A stretch of 64,000 nt of DNA from JALZMG01 sp963739975 (lineage in GTDB: Bacteria; Actinomycetota; Acidimicrobiia; Acidimicrobiales; Ilumatobacteraceae), in contig CAVUCK010000014.1 of the NCBI GenBank assembly GCA_963739975.1, forward strand, positions 124,001 to 188,000, read 5' to 3'. Position numbers and translations under genes: made by a program. This document shows, in pieces, positions 1-12,005 of this stretch. Position 1 is the first letter of the stretch. Each line of letters opens with the position of its first letter. The notes beneath the pieces were generated by a model. It was given only the letters and a program-made list of their open reading frames with translations, did no database searches and was not told the origin of the DNA.

Positions 1-887
1 CGTTCCTTGCCGCCCACGGCGCACGGGGCCCCGACGAGTGGGAGCTGGCGTCACCGACGTGGGGTAGTGATCCGTCCATCGCCCTCGCCGCGATCGACAA
101 GCTGCGCCACGCGCCAGCAGAGCGCGATCCAGCCATCGCGTCAGCGCGCCTCGCCGACGAGCGAGAGCGGCGCATTGTCGAGGTCCGCGGCGCCCTCGGC
201 GTGTTCCAGCGTGGTCTGTTCGATCGCGCCGTCCGGGCCACCGCCTTGTTCGCCGCCGAGCGCGAGGCCACGAAGGCGGCGTTCGTGCGGGCGCTGGAGC
301 CGTCGCGCCGAGCGCTCGCCGAGCTCGCCCGGCGCATCGGGATCGCTCGCGACGACCTGTTCATGGTCACCGTCGACGAGCTTCCCCGCCTGCTCGCCGA
401 TCCGCCGGCCTTCTCCGGGCTGATCGACGAGCGGCGCCAGCGCCGCGACTTCCTCCAGGCCGGTGTGCCGCCGTTCTGGTTCGAGGGCCACCTACCGGCA
501 CCGGAGACGTGGCCCAGGCGAGCGGATCGATCGGAACCCGACGACCGCCCGCGCCAGCTGAACGGGATGGGCGTCTGCCCGGGCACCGCAACGGGGTTGG
601 CCCGCGTGGTGCTCGACCCCGCCGATCCGCGTGACCTCGGCCCCGACGACGTACTGGTCGCACCCATCACGGATCCTGCCTGGACCCCGTTGTTCCTCGC
701 CGTCGCTGCGGTGGTCGTGGATGTGGGCGCCCAACAGAGTCACGCCGCGATCGTCGCCCGCGAGCTCGGCATCCCTGCCGTCGTCAGCGTGCATGACGCA
801 TCGCGCACCATCGTCGACGGGACCCGCCTGACCGTCGACGGCGCCGCCGGCACCGTGACCGTCCATGGGCGGCGGCCGCTCAACTGA
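1..887 (+). CDS. PEP-utilising enzyme, C-terminal part (5' end outside window)
   Basis: The reading frame is open from base 3 and ends at 887; the start lies before the window. The C-terminus carries the swivelling phosphohistidine domain of PEP synthase, pyruvate phosphate dikinase and rifampicin phosphotransferase relatives: a GAQQSHAAIVARELGIPAVV segment around bases 724-783 holds the expected S-H-x-A pattern with the histidine that carries phosphate. Upstream, HGARGPDEWELASPTWG near base 15 resembles the linker region of the same family. ATP-grasp parts are not visible, so the exact substrate is unknown. The gene ends 123 bp before a convergent monooxygenase gene. Confidence 0.8.
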   Translation, partial: FLAAHGARGPDEWELASPTWGSDPSIALAAIDKLRHAPAERDPAIASARLADERERRIVEVRGALGVFQRGLFDRAVRATALFAAEREATKAAFVRALEPSRRALAELARRIGIARDDLFMVTVDELPRLLADPPAFSGLIDERRQRRDFLQAGVPPFWFEGHLPAPETWPRRADRSEPDDRPRQLNGMGVCPGTATGLARVVLDPADPRDLGPDDVLVAPITDPAWTPLFLAVAAVVVDVGAQQSHAAIVARELGIPAVVSVHDASRTIVDGTRLTVDGAAGTVTVHGRRPLN

Positions 888-960
888 GTCGATCGCCTCG
901 CTCGGTCCGAAGCCCCGCTCACCGACCTCGATCTGGGCGCGGACCTTCTCAAACGCCCTT

Positions 961-1002
961 CTGGGCGCGCAGGTTCCCACTTTCGAGAACCTCCGCGCCC
1001 AG
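961..1002. terminator. Hairpin between convergent genes
   Basis: Arms CTGGGCGCGCAGGTTCCC (961-978) and GAGAACCTCCGCGCCCAG (985-1002) pair with few mismatches around a 6-nt loop. A second upstream copy of the left arm (933-950) offers an alternative pairing. It lies between two convergent genes, so a bidirectional terminator is the likely role. There is no long T-run. Confidence 0.5.
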
Positions 1003-1010
1003 TTGGTCGC

Positions 1011-2813
1011 TCAGCTGAAGGTCAGGCCGGTGAACTCGCCGGATCGGCGCCAGCCGTCGAGGTACTGGAAGAACGCCGACGCGCCGTGCGGGTACCCGAC
1101 GAACAGCTTCGCTGCCGGCCCGCGGTCCTGCCCCTCGTTGTTGTAGTAGCCCGGTGTGCAGTCGGGAGACCCGATCAGCGAGCCCGGGCCCGACAGCAGC
1201 AGCTCGATCCACGCATCCTCGGCCCCCTTGGTCACCTCGACCGCGTGGGCACCGTCGTCGAGGGCGTGGCGCACGACGGTGGCGATCGTGCGCGCCGACT
1301 CGGTCAGGTTGTGGGGCACGTTGGAGATCAGGTTGGCCCCCTGCGTCGGCTGGACGATGAACAGATTGGGAAACCCGTGCACGTGGATGCCGTGGAGCGT
1401 CCGCATGCCGTCGGCCCAGTACTCCGACAGTCGCCGGCCGTCGCGCCCCACCGGGTCATAGCCGGCGCGGCGCGTGTACTCGGTGCCGACCTCGAAGCCC
1501 GAGGCGTAGATGATGCAGTCGAGCTCGTACTCGCGGTCGGCCACGACCACGCCGGTCTCGGTGATGCGATCGACGCCCTTGCCGTCCGTGTCGACCAGGT
1601 GCGTGGTCGGCTCGTTGTACGCCTGGAGGTAGGCGTCGTGGAAGCACGGCCGCTTGCACAACTGGCGGTACCACGCCTTGAGCTGCTGCGCCGTCTCGGC
1701 GTCGGTGACGATCGCGTCGACGCGGGCCCGGATCTCCTCCATCTTCTCGAAGTCGGAGTCCTCGAACGCCCCCATCATCTTGTCGGGCGTCATGTCCTCC
1801 GGAGGCAGCGCCATGATCCGCGACCTGATGCGCCGGGCCAGGTCGGTCCAGCCGTCCTTGACCAGGTCCTCCTCGGCGAACCCGCCGGCCTGGTTGGCCG
1901 TGAAGTTGTCCAGCCAGCGCTGCTGCCATCCGGGCGACGCCATCTCGACGAACCACTGCGGGTCGGTCGGTTCGTTGGCCCGCACGTCGACCGACGACGG
2001 GGTGCGCTGGAACACGTACAGCTCCTTGGCCGCCCGCGCCAGGTGGGGGACGCATTGCACGGCGGTGGCGCCCGTGCCGATGACGCCGACGCGCTTGTCG
2101 TACAGGCGGTCCATCGGCGCGCCCGACGGATCGCCGCCGGTGTAGTCGTAGTCCCAGCGGCTGGTGTGGAACGAGTGCCCGCGGAACGACTCGAGTCCGG
2201 GGATGCCGGGCAGCTTCGGGACGTGCAGCGGTCCGGTGCCCATGCCGAGGAAACGGGCCGTGAACTCGTCGCCACGGTTGGTCCGCACGACCCAGCGCGA
2301 ACGAGATCCGTCCCAGTCGAGCCCGGTGACCTCCGTGTGGAACAGCGCCCGGTCGTAGAGGTCGAAGTGCTGCCCGATCCGGCGACAGTGCTCGAGGATC
2401 TCGGGCGCGTGCGCGTACTTCTCGGACGGCATGTGGCCCGTCTCCTCGAGCAGCGGCATGTAGACGAACGAGGCGGTGTCGCACTGGGCGCCCGGGTAGC
2501 GGTTCCAGTACCACGTGCCGCCGAAGTCCCCGCCCTTCTCGATGATCCGGACGTCGTCGACGCCGGCCTCCTTCAGGCGGGCGCCGGTGACGAGCCCGGC
2601 GAACCCGCCCCCGATGAACGCCACCGTCACGTCATCGGTGACCGGCGAGCGATCGGTGATCGGCGTGTACGGGTCGTCCAGGTAGTGGGCGAGCTGGCCG
2701 GCGACGCGCACGTACTGGTCGTTGCCATCGGGGCGCAGCCGCTTGTCGCGCTCGCGGCGATACTTCGCCTTCAGGGCGTCCTTGTCGATCTCGGTGACGT
2801 TGCTGGGTGCCAT
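1011..2813 (-). CDS. Flavin-containing (Baeyer-Villiger type) monooxygenase
   Basis: A 600-residue protein of the usual length for type I Baeyer-Villiger monooxygenases, which insert oxygen next to a ketone using FAD and NADPH. Visible features: N-terminal FAD Rossmann motif GGGFAG (residues 68-73), the diagnostic BVMO fingerprint FxGxxxHxxxW as FRGHSFHTSRW (210-220), and a second Rossmann motif GVIGTGATA (about 243) for NADPH. It is probably cytosolic. The ATG at 2813 gives MAPSNVTEID; the upstream ribosome site is weak. It sits 90 bp downstream of katE on the same strand but shows no obvious functional link. The ketone or steroid substrate cannot be read from the sequence. Confidence 0.88.
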   Translation of the reverse strand: MAPSNVTEIDKDALKAKYRRERDKRLRPDGNDQYVRVAGQLAHYLDDPYTPITDRSPVTDDVTVAFIGGGFAGLVTGARLKEAGVDDVRIIEKGGDFGGTWYWNRYPGAQCDTASFVYMPLLEETGHMPSEKYAHAPEILEHCRRIGQHFDLYDRALFHTEVTGLDWDGSRSRWVVRTNRGDEFTARFLGMGTGPLHVPKLPGIPGLESFRGHSFHTSRWDYDYTGGDPSGAPMDRLYDKRVGVIGTGATAVQCVPHLARAAKELYVFQRTPSSVDVRANEPTDPQWFVEMASPGWQQRWLDNFTANQAGGFAEEDLVKDGWTDLARRIRSRIMALPPEDMTPDKMMGAFEDSDFEKMEEIRARVDAIVTDAETAQQLKAWYRQLCKRPCFHDAYLQAYNEPTTHLVDTDGKGVDRITETGVVVADREYELDCIIYASGFEVGTEYTRRAGYDPVGRDGRRLSEYWADGMRTLHGIHVHGFPNLFIVQPTQGANLISNVPHNLTESARTIATVVRHALDDGAHAVEVTKGAEDAWIELLLSGPGSLIGSPDCTPGYYNNEGQDRGPAAKLFVGYPHGASAFFQYLDGWRRSGEFTGLTFS

Positions 2814-2903
2814 CAGGTCCGTCTCGATAGCAGGCTCCTGCGCCGCTTCACAACGGCGGCCCGGAGAACCGCAGCGCGCCCGACGCCGTGCTGCTGCCCG
2901 CGG

Positions 2904-5114
<2,211 letters not shown>

Positions 5115-5381
5115 GGCGACTCCTGGCTCTACATCCACACCGGGCTCGCCGGCGCACGCCCGGGTGGGACGCCCGCTCGTTACCCGTTCGCGCCGCTGTC
5201 GAACACAACCCCGGCGAAACTGGGCGCCGGACGTGTCGGTTACCGTCGGCGGGAGGCGCCCAGATACGAGACCGTCACCAGCTGCCCGTTGTTCCATCGC
5301 CGACCACCTGACCCCCAACACAGGACTCGACTAGGTTCCACCGGGTCGTGCCGTTGCGCCGGTACGTGATGGGGGGAGACG

Positions 5382-7409
5382 ATGACGATCGACATTTCGA
5401 CCCTTCCGGTGCGGTCACCCGCTCAGCTGCGCTCATTCGTCGCCGGTCAACGCGTCCGAGCGCTGCGCAGGCCAGACGGCGTCACCGAACCGAACCCGCC
5501 CGAGGACAGCGGCGACGACTACTGGCGGTTCCTGCGGCGCCGCACAGCACTCGAAGGGACGTGCCTCCTCTACCAGACGTATGACGCCTCCGGCGACGAG
5601 AACGACTGGAACCTCAACATCGCCCCGGATGCTGCACACGCATGGCTGCTCGACCCCGGCCTTCTCGTCGCGCTCGGCCGCATCCGGGTCGTCGGAGCCG
5701 ACGACGCCCTGCACGGCGAGTTCACCGATGACGGACTGCCGATCGGTCCAGGTGAGATCTTCGGGGCTGGAGGCGAGAACCAAGGTCAGGGACCGACCTG
5801 TGCGGCGGTAGGCGTGTACGGCGTGTTCTGTGGCGACTTCGGCCATGGTGGCCGCCCGGAGATCCATCCGTTCGATGCGTTCTGGCGCCGCTACCACCAG
5901 CCCGCGTCAAATCGCGTCAATTGGGATCTCGGTGTCTTCCAAGACGACTCCGACCGCTTCAACGACGATTGGTCGAAGCCTCCGATCGACGTCGAGCTGA
6001 AGGTGCCGTTCTGCGTGGACTTCCCGGTGACGATGGCCCGCCCGACGTCGGTCGAGGTGACGTTCGTACTGCGCAAGAGCCCACGCTGCGGCGTCATCGC
6101 CAAGAACACCGTGTCGAGCGGTGTCGCAGCGGTCGCCGAGGACTTCACCGGCCGGACCGTCGGGCTTGTGCGACCAGCACTGAACCGTCTGACGATCAAC
6201 GTCAGGGACCAGACCGGGCTGGCCGGGCGACCGTTCCGGCTCGCCATCACCGACGTGCACCGGACCTCGTCGGGGGGACGGCTGCCGGTGCGCAGATCGG
6301 TGTGGCTGTCGGGCGTCCTCGCCATTCGCGTCGCCGTCGGGCAGGACGGGTTCGCGTACTGGAACGTGAGCGGACCGAACAGCACCTCCGCCGCCACCGC
6401 GCCCGACCCCGAAGAGGTCGTGATCGGACCCGTGGGGCCGGTCGTCGCCACGCCGTCCGCCCCGACCGCCAGGCGGGCGCCGGGTCCGTCGATCCGACTC
6501 GTGGAAGCGCGACCGGTTCCACGGGAGCAGTTCAGCGCGGTCGTCGTCCACGAGGCGGCCGACGGACGGCGTGGGGAGGCGATCGCCCGCCCACGACAGG
6601 ACACGCTCGTGGACCTTGGCGACCGCCGAATCTCGTTGGGATCGTTCGACCTGTTCGCCCGGGCCCGGCCGATGCGCCAGAACGGCGCCGGCACCACGAC
6701 CTCCTCGGCCCGGCTCGACGTCTCCCCGGCGATCGCCGAGCTCGGCGGCGCTGAGTTGGCGAACCGGCTGCGGCCCGTGATCGCCGAACTGGAGGTCGAC
6801 GATGTGGTGCGCTTCGACGTCATCACACGCTGCGCGCCGTACCGCAACGGAGCAGCGTTCGGGGAGGAGCGTTCGGCGCTGTCCGACATCCTGACGGCAG
6901 GACTCGACGAGTCTGAGATCGATCTCACGTTGCACCTCGGCCGGCTCATGGGGCCTGCTGGCGAGGTCGTCACCAGTGACGGCGCAACGGAAGGGCTGGT
7001 GACGGTCGAAGCGCCGTCGCGCCCGACGCGACGCGGTGTCGCTCGTGTCGTGCGCCTCGGCCCGTTCGGCTCCGAGCCGATCAGTGTCGCGGTCGACGGT
7101 ACGGTCGTCGGTCCTTCAGGCCTGACGAGCGGGTTCCGAGCCCACGTCTGCAACTACCGCGTCGTGTCACCCCGAGCGTGGGTCGAACAGTCGATGGGCA
7201 CGTCGAGCGCCGAGTGGCTCGATCGGGCGGCGCGACTGTCCGCCGAGGCGAAACTTCAGCCCAGCGACATCCGGGTGAGCAGGGCGGGCGTGGCGAGTGT
7301 GGTCGCCGAGACCTTCGAACGGCTCGATGCGGCGCCCTCCTGGACCGCCCGGCAGGTGGCCGGCGCGGCCAGTGTGGTGGCACGCGCCGAGCATCTGATC
7401 GGCATTTGA
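5382..7409 (+). CDS. Conserved-looking hypothetical protein, 675 aa
   Basis: I do not recognise this family. The ATG at 5382 follows a G-rich stretch (GGGGGGAGACG) that serves as ribosome site. No signal peptide or membrane segment is visible, so it is probably cytosolic. The N-terminal 250 residues are rich in Trp, Asp and Gly and contain a histidine-rich patch (GHGGRPEIHPFDAFW, about residues 155-170) that could bind metal. The middle (about 280-390) looks like beta-rich repeats with proline-rich spacers, and the last 300 residues are Arg/Val rich. It is divergent from katE with a 267-bp intergenic region and stands alone. Codon use matches the neighbours, so it looks expressed. Confidence 0.6.
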   Translation: MTIDISTLPVRSPAQLRSFVAGQRVRALRRPDGVTEPNPPEDSGDDYWRFLRRRTALEGTCLLYQTYDASGDENDWNLNIAPDAAHAWLLDPGLLVALGRIRVVGADDALHGEFTDDGLPIGPGEIFGAGGENQGQGPTCAAVGVYGVFCGDFGHGGRPEIHPFDAFWRRYHQPASNRVNWDLGVFQDDSDRFNDDWSKPPIDVELKVPFCVDFPVTMARPTSVEVTFVLRKSPRCGVIAKNTVSSGVAAVAEDFTGRTVGLVRPALNRLTINVRDQTGLAGRPFRLAITDVHRTSSGGRLPVRRSVWLSGVLAIRVAVGQDGFAYWNVSGPNSTSAATAPDPEEVVIGPVGPVVATPSAPTARRAPGPSIRLVEARPVPREQFSAVVVHEAADGRRGEAIARPRQDTLVDLGDRRISLGSFDLFARARPMRQNGAGTTTSSARLDVSPAIAELGGAELANRLRPVIAELEVDDVVRFDVITRCAPYRNGAAFGEERSALSDILTAGLDESEIDLTLHLGRLMGPAGEVVTSDGATEGLVTVEAPSRPTRRGVARVVRLGPFGSEPISVAVDGTVVGPSGLTSGFRAHVCNYRVVSPRAWVEQSMGTSSAEWLDRAARLSAEAKLQPSDIRVSRAGVASVVAETFERLDAAPSWTARQVAGAASVVARAEHLIGI

Positions 7410-7578
7410 ATGGCGGCGGTGGAGCGAGGCACGAGGTACCGGACGTGATGCACCAGCGCACCAGGTCGGAGATGGCCGATGGTCTGGCTCCGTGGTCGAG
7501 TCCCGGCTTGGCGATCGGGGGACCGCGGCGGACGGTGTGCCGCGCCGTCACCGTTGTCGCCATGGGCGACGCGTTGTC

Positions 7579-9096
7579 ATGGGCTGGCCGGCGATGTCGT
7601 TGATCGTGCCGCGGTGGGAGTGGCGGACGTTCGGGGCGCCGTTCGGTGCGGCTGAAGAGGTCGTCGCCCGGTTGACACCGACGGGCGTGGAGGAAAGTGA
7701 CGAGCTGTACCTGTTGTCCGAGGAAGATGACAACGTCAAGGTCCGCGCCGACCTCATCGACATCAAGGCGCTTCGGGCCGTTGACCGTCATGGCCTTCAG
7801 CAGTGGGAACCCGCTCTCAAAGCCGCCTTTCCGCTCAGCGCCGCGAACGTCGCGGCCACGTTCGAGGCTCTTCGTGTGCCGCTCCCGACAGCCGCCCTGA
7901 ACGCGTACTCGCTGGATGAGCTCCTCCAGGAGCTCGAGCCCGGCGCGGCGGTCCGGCCCGAGTCCGTCCACAAGCGACGGGTGCGCTACAAGCTCGAGGA
8001 CTGCCTGGTCGAGCTGACCGACATCGCAGTCGGCGACCTCCACACCCGCACCCTCGCCATCGAGTCCGAAGACCCGGCCGCCGTCTGGGCCACGGTGACC
8101 ACGCTCGGACTCGCCGATCGCGTCAACACGAGCGTGCCTCGCGGGCTGCTCGCGCTCGTCAGCGACGAGCGCCCCCGGTACGCGGTGATCGACGTCGGCA
8201 CGAACTCGGTGAAGTTCCACGTCGGCGAGCAGAACACTGACGGGACGTGGCGGAGGGTGGTCGATCGGGCCGAGTTGACCAGGCTCGGCGAAGGGCTGGC
8301 GCGGTCGGGGACGATTTCTCCTGCCGCGGTGGAGCGCACGACGGCGGCGATGGCCGGCATGGTTGAGGAGGCATGGCACCACCACGCCCAGGCGATCGTG
8401 GCGGTGGGCACGGCCGGGATGCGCTCGGCCGGCAACCGGGACGAGGTCGTGGCGGCGATCGAGGCGGCGACTGGGATCACCGTCGACGTCATCTCGGGCG
8501 AGGAGGAGAGCCGGCTGGCCTATCTCGCCGTGCGTGCCGACCTGGGGTCGGACGAGGGCGCCCTCGTGGTCTTCGACACGGGGGGTGGCAGCACCCAGTT
8601 CACGTTCGGCGACGGCGCCGAGGTCGGTGACCGCTTCAGCGTCGAGGTCGGCGCCGTGCGCTACACCGAGCGCTTCGGGCTCGACGCGGCGGTGTCGACC
8701 GAGACGCTCCACGCCGCCATGGACGCGATCGCCTCGGATCTCCACCGGCTGGAAGGGAGGCCGGCGCCCGACGCGATCGTCGGCATGGGTGGTGCGATGA
8801 CGAACATCACCGCGGTGAAGCTCGGCCTCGAACGGTACGACCCCGACGCCGTGCAGGGGGCGATCCTGGATCGTGCTGACATCGACCGCCAGATCGAGAT
8901 GTACCGGACCCGCGACCTTGACGCCCGTCGCACGATCGTCGGGCTCCAGCCGAAGCGGGCCGATGTGATCCTTGCCGGGGCATGCATCGTGCGTACCGTG
9001 ATGGAGATGCTGGGACAGCACACGGTGACGGTGAGCGACCGCGGCCTGCGCCACGGTCTGCTCGGCGAGCGCTTCGGGGCGTCGGCGCGTCAGTGA
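7579..9096 (+). CDS. CYTH-like domain fused to Ppx/GppA phosphatase
   Basis: The C-terminal 300 residues are a Ppx/GppA exopolyphosphatase/pppGpp phosphohydrolase: ASKHA motifs YAVIDVGTNSVKFHVGE, GEEESRLAY, FDTGGGSTQF and VGMGGAMTN are all present. The N-terminal ~190 residues (WEWRTFG, NVKVRADLIDIK, VHKRRVRYKLEDC, ELTDI, ending GLADRVNTSVPRGL) follow the alternating strand pattern of a CYTH triphosphate tunnel domain, with clustered Arg, Lys and Glu. CYTH domains bind triphosphates or polyphosphate, so the fusion plausibly senses or feeds polyphosphate (inference). ATG 7579 and ATG 7594 are both possible starts; neither has a strong ribosome site. Confidence 0.75.
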   Translation: MGWPAMSLIVPRWEWRTFGAPFGAAEEVVARLTPTGVEESDELYLLSEEDDNVKVRADLIDIKALRAVDRHGLQQWEPALKAAFPLSAANVAATFEALRVPLPTAALNAYSLDELLQELEPGAAVRPESVHKRRVRYKLEDCLVELTDIAVGDLHTRTLAIESEDPAAVWATVTTLGLADRVNTSVPRGLLALVSDERPRYAVIDVGTNSVKFHVGEQNTDGTWRRVVDRAELTRLGEGLARSGTISPAAVERTTAAMAGMVEEAWHHHAQAIVAVGTAGMRSAGNRDEVVAAIEAATGITVDVISGEEESRLAYLAVRADLGSDEGALVVFDTGGGSTQFTFGDGAEVGDRFSVEVGAVRYTERFGLDAAVSTETLHAAMDAIASDLHRLEGRPAPDAIVGMGGAMTNITAVKLGLERYDPDAVQGAILDRADIDRQIEMYRTRDLDARRTIVGLQPKRADVILAGACIVRTVMEMLGQHTVTVSDRGLRHGLLGERFGASARQ

Positions 9097-9127
9097 CGCG
9101 GATCGCTGACGACGGACCCTTGTCAGG

Positions 9128-10882
9128 TCAGCCTTGGTCCACGTCGGGTGAGGTACGCCTGAGCTCGTCCCCGTCCGATGAGCTCATGTGGGCCTCGACC
9201 GCTTGGGCCACGCTGAGATAGGAGCCCTCGTCACCTAGGCGCTCGACGACACCGTCACGGCGCAGAACCTCCCGGACGGTAGGTTTCACGCGGGCCAAGC
9301 GGAGCGTGACGCCGGCCTGCTCGGTGAGGGCGAGGATCTCGTGCATCTTCGCCGACCCCTGAGAGTCGATGAAGTCGACGGCCACGAAGTCGAGCACGAT
9401 CCCACGGATGTCCGGAGTCGACAACGCGACCTCCCGGACGCGGTCCTCGACGGCGTCGGACGTCGCGAAGAACAGGCCCCCGTCGAGCCGGAGCACCACC
9501 AGGCCCGGGAACTGCTCGTCTCCCGGGTTCTCGTCCAGCTCGCGGAAGTACTGCGTCTCCGGATCCCGCCCCAGCAGCGGCATCGGGGGACGTGTCGCCA
9601 CCGAGATCAGCCAGATCAAGGACAGCCCGATCCCTACCATCACCCCGGCGAGCACACCCAGCAGGAGGGTCCCGGCGATGGCCGCCACCGCGATCCAGAA
9701 GTCGAACGGCTGCACCCGCAGGAGGCGGCGCATCTCGGGGACGTCCATCATCCCCATCACCACGGCCTCGATGATCAACGCCGCGAGCACCGACTTGGGC
9801 AGGTCCGAGAACAGCGGCGCGAGGAAGAGGAGGGTGAGGATGACGATCAGGCCGGAGGTGATCGAGGCGAGGCCCGTTCGTGCTCCGCTGTGGTCGTTCA
9901 ACGAGCTGGCCGACAGGCTCGTCGAGACGGGCATCCCCTGTACGAGGCCGGCACCGACGTTCGCCATGCCCTGGGCGACCGACTCCTGGTTGATGTCCAC
10001 GCGATAGCGGTGCCGGGCGGCGAACGTCCTGGAATCGCCTGCCGTCTGGGAGAAGCCGATCAGGACGAGCGCGACGGCGGCGAGGGCGACCGTCCCGGCA
10101 TGGTCGCCGAGCACTCCGGTGTCGGGGATTTCGAACGACGGAAGGCCTCGTGGCACCTCACCCACCAGGGCGACCCCTCGAGCGGCGAGATCGAACAGCC
10201 GGGACGCCAACAGCCCGCCGACCACCAAGACGAGCGCACCCGGGATGGCGGGCGCGATGAACCGCAGTCCGAACACGACCGCTAGCGCGGCTCCGCCGAC
10301 CAGCACCGTGGCCAGATCGACGTCCCCGAGATTCCGGAACCACGACCCGAGCTCGCGCAACGAGTTCGAGCCGCTCGCCTCGGTCCCGGTGAGCTTCGGC
10401 AGTTCACCGATCACGACGTCGATCGCCGCTCCGAACAGGAACCCCGTGACCACGGCCCGCGAGAGGAACTGCGCGATCCACCCCATCCGCAGCACCGCGA
10501 GCACGAGGAACAGCGCGCCAGAGGCGAGGGTCATCAGGGCGACGAACGACGCGATGTCATCGGTCCCCGTGATCGCGGCTACGGCAACCGCGCTGGCAGC
10601 GACGGCCGCCAATCCCGAGCTCGGACCGGTCGAGATCTGCCGACTGGTCCCGAAGATCGGATAGAGGATCGCACCGGCCGCCGCGGCGTAGAGGCCGTTC
10701 TGCAGCGGGATCCCCGCTATGCCCGCGTAGCCGAGGTTCTTCGGCACGATCAGGGCGGCGACGGCGAACCCGGCGATCAGGTCACCACGCAGCCAGCGCC
10801 GTTGGTAGGAGCGGATCCAGCCGACGATCGGCACCAGGCGCCATCGGTCCCGGCCACCAGCTCCGTCCCCCTCGACAGTCAC
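9128..10882 (-). CDS. SulP-family anion transporter with STAS domain
   Basis: An inner-membrane sulfate/bicarbonate-type transporter. About 10-12 hydrophobic segments follow the early SulP signature region (LIVPKNLGYAGIAGIPLQNG, then FGTSRQISTGPSSGLAAV). The C-terminal STAS domain contains LDFVAVDFIDSQGSAKMHE. The open frame runs back to 11161, but that extension is arginine-rich, overlaps the repeat and antisense gene at 11000-11337, and looks spurious. GTG codons at 10882 or 10894 fit the beginning of the conserved protein (about 584 aa). No clear ribosome site decides between them. Anion specificity is not determinable; bicarbonate and sulfate are both possible. Confidence 0.85.
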   Translation of the reverse strand: MTVEGDGAGGRDRWRLVPIVGWIRSYQRRWLRGDLIAGFAVAALIVPKNLGYAGIAGIPLQNGLYAAAAGAILYPIFGTSRQISTGPSSGLAAVAASAVAVAAITGTDDIASFVALMTLASGALFLVLAVLRMGWIAQFLSRAVVTGFLFGAAIDVVIGELPKLTGTEASGSNSLRELGSWFRNLGDVDLATVLVGGAALAVVFGLRFIAPAIPGALVLVVGGLLASRLFDLAARGVALVGEVPRGLPSFEIPDTGVLGDHAGTVALAAVALVLIGFSQTAGDSRTFAARHRYRVDINQESVAQGMANVGAGLVQGMPVSTSLSASSLNDHSGARTGLASITSGLIVILTLLFLAPLFSDLPKSVLAALIIEAVVMGMMDVPEMRRLLRVQPFDFWIAVAAIAGTLLLGVLAGVMVGIGLSLIWLISVATRPPMPLLGRDPETQYFRELDENPGDEQFPGLVVLRLDGGLFFATSDAVEDRVREVALSTPDIRGIVLDFVAVDFIDSQGSAKMHEILALTEQAGVTLRLARVKPTVREVLRRDGVVERLGDEGSYLSVAQAVEAHMSSSDGDELRRTSPDVDQG

Positions 10883-10999
10883 AATCGCCGGCACTGTACA
10901 CAGGCCGGTCCTCGCGGCGGATCGTCCGATGCGCGTGCACGGTGCCGGCCATCCGCTCGTGCGACCGCAGCAACCCGTGCCGCGTTCGAACCTGCTTGC

Positions 11000-11311
11000 C
11001 GCAGGCCGCCCGTGACGCGACGGTCCGCACCCAGACCTCGGAACAGCGACAGACTGGCTGAGTTCGACCCGTTGAGCCTGCCGAGGAGGCCGCGATGCTC
11101 GCCTACGACTATCCGTTGCTGGGGATCTTCTGGTCGCTGGCGATGCTGTTCTGGTTCGCATTGGTCGGGTTCGTTGTGATCTACACGTTCATCGACAACT
11201 TTCGGCGCTCGGACCACGGCGGCCTGGCGAAAGCCGGGTGGGCGCTGTTCATCATCGTGCTGCCACTGCTCGGGGCGCTGATCTACATCCTCGCCCGCCC
11301 GGAGTTGAGAA
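11000..11311. repeat. 312-bp perfect direct repeat, copy 1
   Basis: Identical base for base to 11694-12005 (offset 694). It covers about 95 bp of upstream sequence, including the ribosome site, plus nearly all of the small gene at 11095. Similarity continues imperfectly for about 60 bp beyond the right end. Confidence 0.95.
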
Positions 11312-11337
11312 ACCCTCCGCCTCGCCCGGCCGTGTGA
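11095..11337 (+). CDS. Small PLDc_N-like two-helix membrane protein, copy 1
   Basis: An 80-residue protein with two hydrophobic helices (LGIFWSLAMLFWFALVGFVV and AGWALFIIVLPLLGALIYIL) joined by a short charged loop (DNFRRSDHGGLAK). This is the pattern of the phospholipase D nuclease N-terminal (PLDc_N)/cardiolipin synthase N-terminal family found as stand-alone membrane proteins in actinobacteria. GAGGAGG lies six bases before the ATG. The C-terminal tail (RNPPPRPAV) differs from copy 2. Function unknown. Head-to-head with the sulP gene. Confidence 0.8.
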   Translation: MLAYDYPLLGIFWSLAMLFWFALVGFVVIYTFIDNFRRSDHGGLAKAGWALFIIVLPLLGALIYILARPELRNPPPRPAV

Positions 11338-11693
11338 CCCTGACGGCGCCACCGCGCGGCCCAGGCACAAACCTCGTCGTCTCGCCGAGCGTGAGCAACT
11401 CCCCCTGCGGACGACCCAACTGGGACCTCCTCGGTTTGTCATGGGACGCCGAGGAAATGACGCCTCCGGACCGGCCGGTTGAGCGGCGACGGGACGGCGA
11501 ACGAGACGCGCCGACGTGACGGCAGCGGCGCGGATTGCGGAGCACCCAGACTCCGTCGAGTTCGAGATGCGCCGGCATGCCGGGCGCTGGCTGGGCTGGT
11601 CGGTCTCGCCGTCGCCGCCGAGCTCACGGGGGTGGTCGAGGACCCGTGTCGCCGAGGCGCATCGTGCCGGACTCCCGTCGACCGACCAGCGTG
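11338..11693. other. Gap between repeat copies, no gene seen
   Basis: This 356-bp stretch forms the unique part of the 694-bp duplicated unit. Short open frames exist, but none has a recognisable domain, ribosome site or codon pattern. It starts with a sequence shared imperfectly with the region after copy 2. Confidence 0.5.
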
Positions 11694-12005
11694 CGCAGGC
11701 CGCCCGTGACGCGACGGTCCGCACCCAGACCTCGGAACAGCGACAGACTGGCTGAGTTCGACCCGTTGAGCCTGCCGAGGAGGCCGCGATGCTCGCCTAC
11801 GACTATCCGTTGCTGGGGATCTTCTGGTCGCTGGCGATGCTGTTCTGGTTCGCATTGGTCGGGTTCGTTGTGATCTACACGTTCATCGACAACTTTCGGC
11901 GCTCGGACCACGGCGGCCTGGCGAAAGCCGGGTGGGCGCTGTTCATCATCGTGCTGCCACTGCTCGGGGCGCTGATCTACATCCTCGCCCGCCCGGAGTT
12001 GAGAA
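11694..12005. repeat. 312-bp perfect direct repeat, copy 2
   Basis: Second exact copy of 11000-11311. Perfect identity over non-coding and coding bases alike implies a very recent tandem duplication, active gene conversion or an assembly artefact. Confidence 0.95.
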
